From Paraphysomonas bandaiensis (Eukaryota; Chrysophyceae), in assembly GCA_965644295.1 (NCBI GenBank), contig CBFFRP010000432.1:248001-312000 (forward strand): a DNA stretch of 64,000 nucleotides. The letters run 5' to 3'. The number at the start of each line of letters is the position of its first letter. The stretch's first letter is position 1. Below are positions 58,150-64,000 of this stretch, in pieces. The notes beneath the pieces were generated by a model. That model ran no database searches and was not told the origin of the DNA. It was given only the letters and a program-made list of their open reading frames with translations. Position numbers and translations under genes: made by a program.

Positions 58150-59995
58150 GCTGCATGCATTATGTGGTAAGAGTGAGATGGTATAGTGTATATAGTTAGA
58201 TGGTATAGGGATGTATAGTGAGATAGTATAGTGGCATATATTGAGATGGTATAGTGGTATATATTGATATGGTATAGTGGTATATAGTGATATGGTATAG
58301 TGGTATATTGTGAGATGGTATAGTGGTATATTGTGATATGGTATAGTGGTATATTGTGAGATGGTATAGTGGTATATTGTGAGATGGTATAGTGGTATAT
58401 AGTGATATGGTATAGTGTTATATAGTGAGATGGTATAGTGGTATATAGTGGGATGGTATCTGCGTGTATTGTGAGATGGTACAATGGTTGTATAGTGAGA
58501 TGGTATAGTGTATATAGTTAGATGGTATATGGGTGAATCGTAATATGGTATAGTGGCATATGGTGAGATGGTATAGTGATATGGTATAGTAGTGGTATAT
58601 AGTGAGATGGTATAGTGGTATATAGTGAGATGGTATAGTGGTGAATAGTAATATGGTGTAGGGATGTATAGTGAGATGGTATATTAGCATAGTTAGATGG
58701 CATAGTGATATATAGTTAGATGGTATAGTGCTATAATATAGTGAGATGGTATAGTGATGTATAGTGAGATAGTATAGTGACATATGGTGAGATGGTATAG
58801 TGGTATATAGTGAGATGGTATAGTGGTATATAGTTGGATGGTATCTGGGTATATAGTGAGATGGTACAGTGGTTGTATAGTGAGATGGTATAGTGGTATA
58901 TTGTGAGATGGTATAGTGGTATATTGTGAGATGGTATAGTGGTATATAGTGATATGGTATAGTGTTATATAGTGAGATGGTATAGTGGTATATAGTGAGA
59001 TGGTACAGTGGTTGTATAGTGCGATGGTACAGTGGTTGTATAGTGAGATGGTATAGTGTATATAGTTAGATGGTATATGGGTGAATCGTAATATGGTATA
59101 GTGGCATATGGTGAGATGGTATAGTGATATGGTATAGTAGTGGTATATAGTGAGATGGTATAGTGGTATATAGTGGGATGGTATAGTGGTGAATAGTAAT
59201 ATGGTGTAGGGATGTATAGTGAGATGGTATATTAGCATAGTTAGATGGCATAGTGATATAATATAGTGAGATGGTATAGTGATGTATAGTGAGATAGTAT
59301 AGTGACATATGGTGAGATGGTATAGTGGTATATAGTGAGATGGTATAGTGGTATATAGTGGGATGGTATCTGGGTGTATAGTGAGATGGTACAGTGGTTG
59401 TATAGTGAGATGGTATCTGGATGTATAGTGAGATGGTATAGTGACATATGGTGAGATGGTATCGTGGTATATAGTGAGATGGTATAGTGGGATGGTATCT
59501 GGGTGTGTAGTGATATGGTACAGTGGTTGTATAGTGAGATGGTGTAGTGGTATATAGTGAGATGGTATATTAGCATAGTTAGATGGCATAGTGATATATA
59601 GTTAGATGGTATAGTGGTATAATATAGTGAGATAGTATAGTGGCATATGGTGAGATGGTATAGTGATATATAGTGATATGGTATAGTAGTGGTATATAGT
59701 GAGATGGTATAGTGGTATATAGTGAGATGGTATAGTGGTATATAGTGGGATGGTATAGTGGTGAATAGTAATATGGTATCTGGATGTATAGTGAGATGGT
59801 ATATTAGCATAGTTAGATGGCATAGTGATATATAGTTAGATGGTGCAGTGGTTGTATAGTGAGATGGTATAGTGGTATATAGTGAGATAGTATAGTGGTA
59901 TATAGTGAGATGGTATAGTGATGTATAGTGAGATGGTATAGTGGTATAATATAGTGATGTATAGTGAGGTAGTATATGGGTGTATAGTGAAATAT
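58150..59995. repeat. Degenerate minisatellite, unit about 20-22 bp
   Basis: Hundreds of copies of variants of GAGATGGTATAGTGGTATATAGT. Longer patterns recur (the VTISLYY-like block near 58560-58720 reappears near 59100-59260), showing higher-order duplications. The minus strand lacks stops over long distances only because the unit translates to YHLTIYHYTIS. Confidence 0.95.
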
Positions 59996-60980
59996 AAAAG
60001 AATATCTGATTATTACATGAGAACGGTTGCGTACAGAAACTAGTTTTACATCTATAGAATAACTAATAACTCGACTTACTATATACTACTATTAGCGGGC
60101 TACCGTCTCGGGACTGCTTGTGCATCGCTGCGAGCACCATGGTTCAACCGTCCCTTGCAGTGAGGTTAATCGGGGGGTCTGCCTTTGGGCAGTGTGTCTG
60201 CCGGGCCTGTATCGTGAGTTTTACGGGGGATGGTTGGGGCTAGATGTATATGAGAGTGTAAGTCGGTGGTGTAGATGGTGCTCGTTGTCGAGGTGGGATT
60301 TCGACCACAAGTAAGGAGGAGTTGTTTCCGGAGTGGTGGTGCTTGTCTCTGTCGGGTTCGGACTCTTGCAGCGGATAGAATTCTTGGGGTGGATGTCGCT
60401 AGGAGTAGTTGGAGTATTTTTGGTGTCGGGTGAGTATCCTGCGACGGGCGTTGCTGTGAGTGTGGTGGGGTCGTAATCGGTGTTACTGATGCCGTGTCTG
60501 TGTTGTGATGTCTGAGACCTCTGTTTCGAAGCATGCGGAGCCCTCCACCATATAGGGGAAGGAGGATAGAGGTTACGGATTTTTCGAGAACGTGGAACTG
60601 ATGTTCGAGCAGTGAGCTGGATATGTGGCGTCCGAATGCGTCGGTCAATTGTGTGGCAGTAATGTGGCCGGTCCAGTAGCGCTCAGCCTGGGGTGTGTGT
60701 GGATTCCATGCGGCTTTTGCTAGTTTGATTATGGCGGTGTGGAACCAGGGATGGGGGAGCGTGCGTGTGCGAAGTTTGTCGAACTTGTGGTGTGCTTGGT
60801 GAACATCTTCACGTATGTGAGTGAGGTCGGGGTGTGTGCAGGTGAGAAGCATGTGTGCCATGTTGTCGATTGGGAGTGCACAGTCTGCGCATGCTGAGGC
60901 CGTTGTTATGTGATCAGGCCCGGTTTTCCCTTTGGCTTGATTTCTGCCCATCGCGTATGATTTGTCCCATACGTAGGTGT
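59996..60980 (-). mobile_element. Retroelement-like insertion inside the minisatellite
   Basis: A GC-richer island interrupts the AT-rich satellite. Its minus-strand frame 60951-60166 (261 residues from MGRNQAKGKTGPDHIT, possibly open further upstream) carries CADCALPIDNMAHMLLTC. This is a C-x2-C-x8-H-x4-C knuckle like the one following reverse transcriptase in many non-LTR elements (zf-RVT type). Downstream it is Thr/Pro/His-rich and without known domains. No polymerase part is present, so this would be a 5'-truncated copy, as expected for target-primed insertion. No poly-A tail or target duplication was found. Confidence 0.5.
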
Positions 60981-61370
60981 ATAGTGAAATGGTATATGGG
61001 TGTATAGTGAGATAGTGTAGTGATGTATAGTTAGGTGGTATAGTGGTATACAGTAGATGGTATAGTGGTATAATATAGTGGGATGGTATAGTGATGCATA
61101 GTAATATGGTATGGGTGTATAGTGAGATGGTATATGGGTGTATAGTGAGATGGTATATGGGTGTATAGTGAGATAGTGTAGTGATGTATAGTTAGGTGGT
61201 ATAGTGGCATACAGTAGATGGTATAGTGGTATAATATAGTGGGATGGTATAGTGATGCATAGTAATATGGTATGGGTGTATAGTGAGATGGTATATGGGT
61301 GTATAGTGAGATGGTATGTGGGTGTATTCTGAGATGGTGTAGTGGTGTTTAGTGAGATGGTTATAGTTCA
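60981..61370. repeat. Minisatellite, right segment
   Basis: The same TATAGTGAGATGGTATA family resumes after the insertion. A block of about 180 bp is duplicated (61000-61130 and 61160-61300). Confidence 0.9.
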
Positions 61371-61534
61371 TACTTGTGAACTGTATGTAATATATATGTG
61401 TAGTCGGTGACTTTTATTGCTGTAAAACTGAAGTAATATGGAAGAAATTAGTAAAAAATATTATAAATAATACTCTTCACACTGTTATTAACTTCATAGT
61501 TACTTATTGTGCATAGTTATACCCTTTTCCGACC

Positions 61535-62240
61535 ATCACCAAAAATTTCACCAGGTTTTACATCAAAACCCAGGTTTTGGTATTACCTCGACTTAGGCCC
61601 ACCACAAGGGCATCCGTGGATCCGGGGTATTAGACTACCTGCTGAAGTCAAACATCCGGGCATTACACTTTTAGGAATCAAACTCCTGAAGTCGGCAGGT
61701 GTCGGGTATATATCAAAATTCTGCTTGCTCACTGCGTTTGATTTGAGTGATAGACGCAAGTGGGTGCACCTTAGTGCTTGCGGTGACACATGAGTAGATT
61801 TATTAGCGTTCAATAGTGCCTATTGCTAATAATAAGCCATTCACAACGATAGACTGAAACTATTACAACACAAAGTGCCCCATTCCGACAGTGTGTTCAT
61901 GGTATGGGCTCGCTAGTACACCCATCTACCCTTATACCAACGTAGCTGACAGCACAGCTCTCGTGCAAATTCTGTTGCCGCTCCACACGTGTTCACCTTC
62001 GCTATGCATGACTTATACATGTAATTGGCGCGGATTCTAACAAAGCCATGATGTTCAACTTACCAGTAGTGAATGTCTTGTTTTCTAATAGGCGTCTAAG
62101 AGTCGTTCATCTTTCCATCACCAAACAAAGATTACGCGGAGCTTCTTGTAATCATGCATGACACAGTATAGGCCTATAGCACAGCTTTGGCTGAGATTCT
62201 CCTCCCCCAGAATGCACCGGGATTTTATTAACAGTCTATA
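61535..62240. repeat. Dispersed repeat family, copy 3
   Basis: It includes AAACCCAGGTTTTGGTATTACCTCGACTTAGG-type ends (61565-61595, in two parts), the ATCAAACGCAG-type block in reverse relation to 43.45 kb, and the ACAAAGATTACGCGGAGCTT block shared with 45.06 kb. Open frames here (61509-61793 plus, 61583-61813 minus) are not convincing. The copy is longer than copy 2 and differs from copy 1 by indels. Confidence 0.65.
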
Positions 62241-62528
62241 CATTGCTTAGTTTAATTAACTCCAGCAATTTACTAGGGCACGCCCTCGGAAAGGGGCACT
62301 AATCGTTGGAAGGAGTACTCAAATCTTTGATTATTAAGTATCAACAAAACAGAAGTCATTCAGCCTTAAGCCTACTCAGAACTGATAAAATAACCTTCAT
62401 TTATACACAGCAATCCTCACACAATAACCCTGGTAGAATATGATCGAAATCTGGCGAAATTTCGGAAAGGTTATATTTAAGCTTATACTCAATTATTATG
62501 GTGATATTCACACAAATTTTATTATATC
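62241..62528. other. Intergenic, no gene seen
   Basis: AT-rich flank between the repeat and the esterase-like gene. Confidence 0.4.
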
Positions 62529-63812
62529 TTACGTGCTCAACTCCTTTTCTACAACATTCGCAATACTATCCCATAACGGTAACCACAGCAAAGGCCCATG
62601 ACAATAGTGCGTACAATCTAAAGGTATCGTATGCAAATCATGCCTACCTGCAGTTATTCTGTAGAATTCCACAGTTTTAACAAGGGCATCCGTATCTATC
62701 TCCTTTAATATTTCTTGTACAATTCTGTTTCTCCAATTTTGGGTCTCATATGCTTCCCAGTCAGCAAGTGGAGCGCAACCAACTCGAATAGACTCTGCCA
62801 CTATCTTACTCTTGACTGTACTTCTCTTTCCACGACCCAATACCTTGGGCCCCATATGCGACACTAGGTTATTTAGATCTAACTTCAATTCGTTATTCAC
62901 GTGGCCTCGAGTTTCGTACAAGCCGTTGGGTGAGTAGAAATGCTGTGCAGATGTTTCACGGTAAATTAGCACGTCTCGGTGATGCTTAGCTATTTCAATG
63001 AGTGGAATAAAGAAGTTAGGGGCCACAACACGTAAGCTTTCCGGATTGCCCGAATGAAGTCCAGTATTGACGACAAATACAGTTCGCCCACCTCGAGATG
63101 TTGAGGTAAAACTGTGATTATAAAACTCTTCTTTCAATATATGATGCCAGTCATCTTTCTTTATATTATCATACATCAGCAAATGTATTGCAAAATAAGG
63201 CATCGCAGATGGTGTTTGATCAAATGGATCCCTGATATGAGCAGCAATATGATATGGCTTGGAACGGAATTGGTGAAAGCTATACGTTAAGCCAAACCGC
63301 TGAATACTACACGTGGCATCAAAGAAGTGTTGTTGGGTCATAGAATCTCCAATCAACACAAGAGTATTCGACTTGTGCGATCTCATCAGCTGAATAAGAT
63401 CCAATATGTTACGGGTTTCTGGCCAAGGCTTTGTCGTATGATATCTATACAATGCTCCCATTGTATTCGGACAAGCTTGGGTTAATCCCGTATCAAACAC
63501 TCTGCATGATCCCATGTTATCATCTACAGTATCCTTATACTCCTCACATGCACCTTTATCACGTATTTTACATATTTCATATGGTGTAAAGTAGTTTAAT
63601 GCATCACTAACAGATAATGGATACCAATCTCCAGCAAGGAAACCAGAGTTATTAGTAGATACAACGTATGGAAAGCCTTGAGTGGATCCCACGTGACCGA
63701 CACTGATATCATCACTATACGCCGCACACACCACAGCACACAGTAACACGAATATCACACAGAGACATGTGATCTTCTTTCCTGTATATAAGGATGTTAT
63801 TCTATTGTTCAT
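62529..63812 (-). CDS. Secreted SGNH/PC-esterase-like protein (TBL/PMR5 type)
   Basis: An intronless frame of 427 residues from ATG 63812. A signal peptide is visible (KITCLCVIFVLLCAVVCAAY, residues 13-32). Block I is LVLIGDSMTQQHFFDATCSI, with the GDSM serine as nucleophile. The C-terminal block III is LDCTHYCHGPLLWLPLWD, where Asp and His of D-x2-H complete the triad, as in plant trichome-birefringence-like acetyltransferases and fungal Cas1p relatives. Another block is VFVVNTGLHSGN (Asn of block II/III). These enzymes O-acetylate or deacetylate surface polysaccharides. With the GT4 enzyme and the Notum-like hydrolase it suggests an elaborate extracellular glycan coat (inference). TATG microsatellite DNA begins 20 bp upstream. 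Confidence 0.82.
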   Translation of the reverse strand: MNNRITSLYTGKKITCLCVIFVLLCAVVCAAYSDDISVGHVGSTQGFPYVVSTNNSGFLAGDWYPLSVSDALNYFTPYEICKIRDKGACEEYKDTVDDNMGSCRVFDTGLTQACPNTMGALYRYHTTKPWPETRNILDLIQLMRSHKSNTLVLIGDSMTQQHFFDATCSIQRFGLTYSFHQFRSKPYHIAAHIRDPFDQTPSAMPYFAIHLLMYDNIKKDDWHHILKEEFYNHSFTSTSRGGRTVFVVNTGLHSGNPESLRVVAPNFFIPLIEIAKHHRDVLIYRETSAQHFYSPNGLYETRGHVNNELKLDLNNLVSHMGPKVLGRGKRSTVKSKIVAESIRVGCAPLADWEAYETQNWRNRIVQEILKEIDTDALVKTVEFYRITAGRHDLHTIPLDCTHYCHGPLLWLPLWDSIANVVEKELST

Positions 63813-64000
63813 TGTACATTACTATTGAGATGTATGTATGTATGTATGTATGGTGGACTGTACCACTCTATGTATGTATGTACTTGACGATACTCTGCTG
63901 AGCATAGATAAACCACCTACATACTTATTAACCAATAGAATATAGATATATTGAATCCTGGCTATATGATAGGATAGTAGGGCTACTATGATTTGGTTGT
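63813..64000. other. Upstream flank with (TATG)n microsatellite
   Basis: A (TATG)n tract lies at about 63832-63852 and again at 63870-63884. The window ends in AT-rich DNA. Confidence 0.6.

Noticed and set aside
58693-59589. 298-codon minus-strand open frame (YHLTIYHYTIS repeats)
   Set aside because: It is the translation of the minisatellite unit; neighbouring frames overlap it and copy variants give the same periodic peptide.

Overview
The window is nuclear DNA of a unicellular eukaryote. The protein genes are cut by short GT-AG introns, mostly about 50-150 bp. They include cytosolic ribosomal protein eL24, the NatB subunit NAA25/Mdm20, the cap hypermethylase TGS1 and a large mitochondrial-type PPR protein. 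A membrane hybrid histidine kinase rules out animals. The SGQPT/PSSSPT-type proline-serine-threonine tail at the left edge is common in stramenopile proteins, so a stramenopile-like protist is my tentative guess; other protist or early fungal/holozoan lineages are not excluded.

Layout. 1-5.7 kb: the end of a PT-rich protein, a tiny antisense membrane protein, eL24, a possible three-exon gene, a small single-pass protein and an ankyrin-like protein. 7.5-11.7 kb: a long coiled-coil/EF-hand protein (minus). 12.4-16.6 kb: NAA25 (plus). 17.1-18.8 kb: a decayed hAT transposase (minus). 19.2-20.9 kb: a secreted or Golgi-type GT4 glycosyltransferase. 21.07-21.28 kb: two tRNA-Leu(AAG) genes forming a palindrome. 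21.6-23.2 kb: a probably lipid-anchored EF-hand protein. 23.6-24.7 kb: a gag-only LTR element. 24.8-25.7 kb: an unknown protein. 26.3-28.7 kb: a SulP/STAS anion transporter. 29.25-33.41 kb: a Ty1/copia insertion with apparently identical LTRs and a TTGCA target duplication but a broken interior, beside an older inverted LTR. 34.5-36 kb: a Notum/pectin-acetylesterase-like enzyme. 37-39.2 kb: an acyl-CoA dehydrogenase. 39.9-43.0 kb: the hybrid histidine kinase. 45.2-47.5 kb: TGS1. 48.6-50.3 kb: a zinc alcohol dehydrogenase. 50.8-54.3 kb: the PPR protein.

From 54.8 to 62.3 kb the DNA is dominated by repeats: a dispersed hairpin-bearing family (also at 43.4-45.2 kb), a 225-bp tandem array in which each unit carries a 34-codon exon, a duplicated hairpin block, a 233-bp higher-order repeat and a degenerate minisatellite invaded by a GC-richer retroelement-like ORF. 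The window closes with a secreted SGNH/PC-esterase-like protein (62.5-63.8 kb, minus).

The genes do not form an operon or one pathway. Housekeeping genes (translation, N-terminal acetylation, RNA capping, mitochondrial gene expression, fatty-acid oxidation) are mixed with secretory or cell-surface genes (glycosyltransferase, two esterase-type enzymes) and signalling or transport genes. Splice structures were read by eye from phase-consistent GT-AG sites; exact exon ends are predictions.
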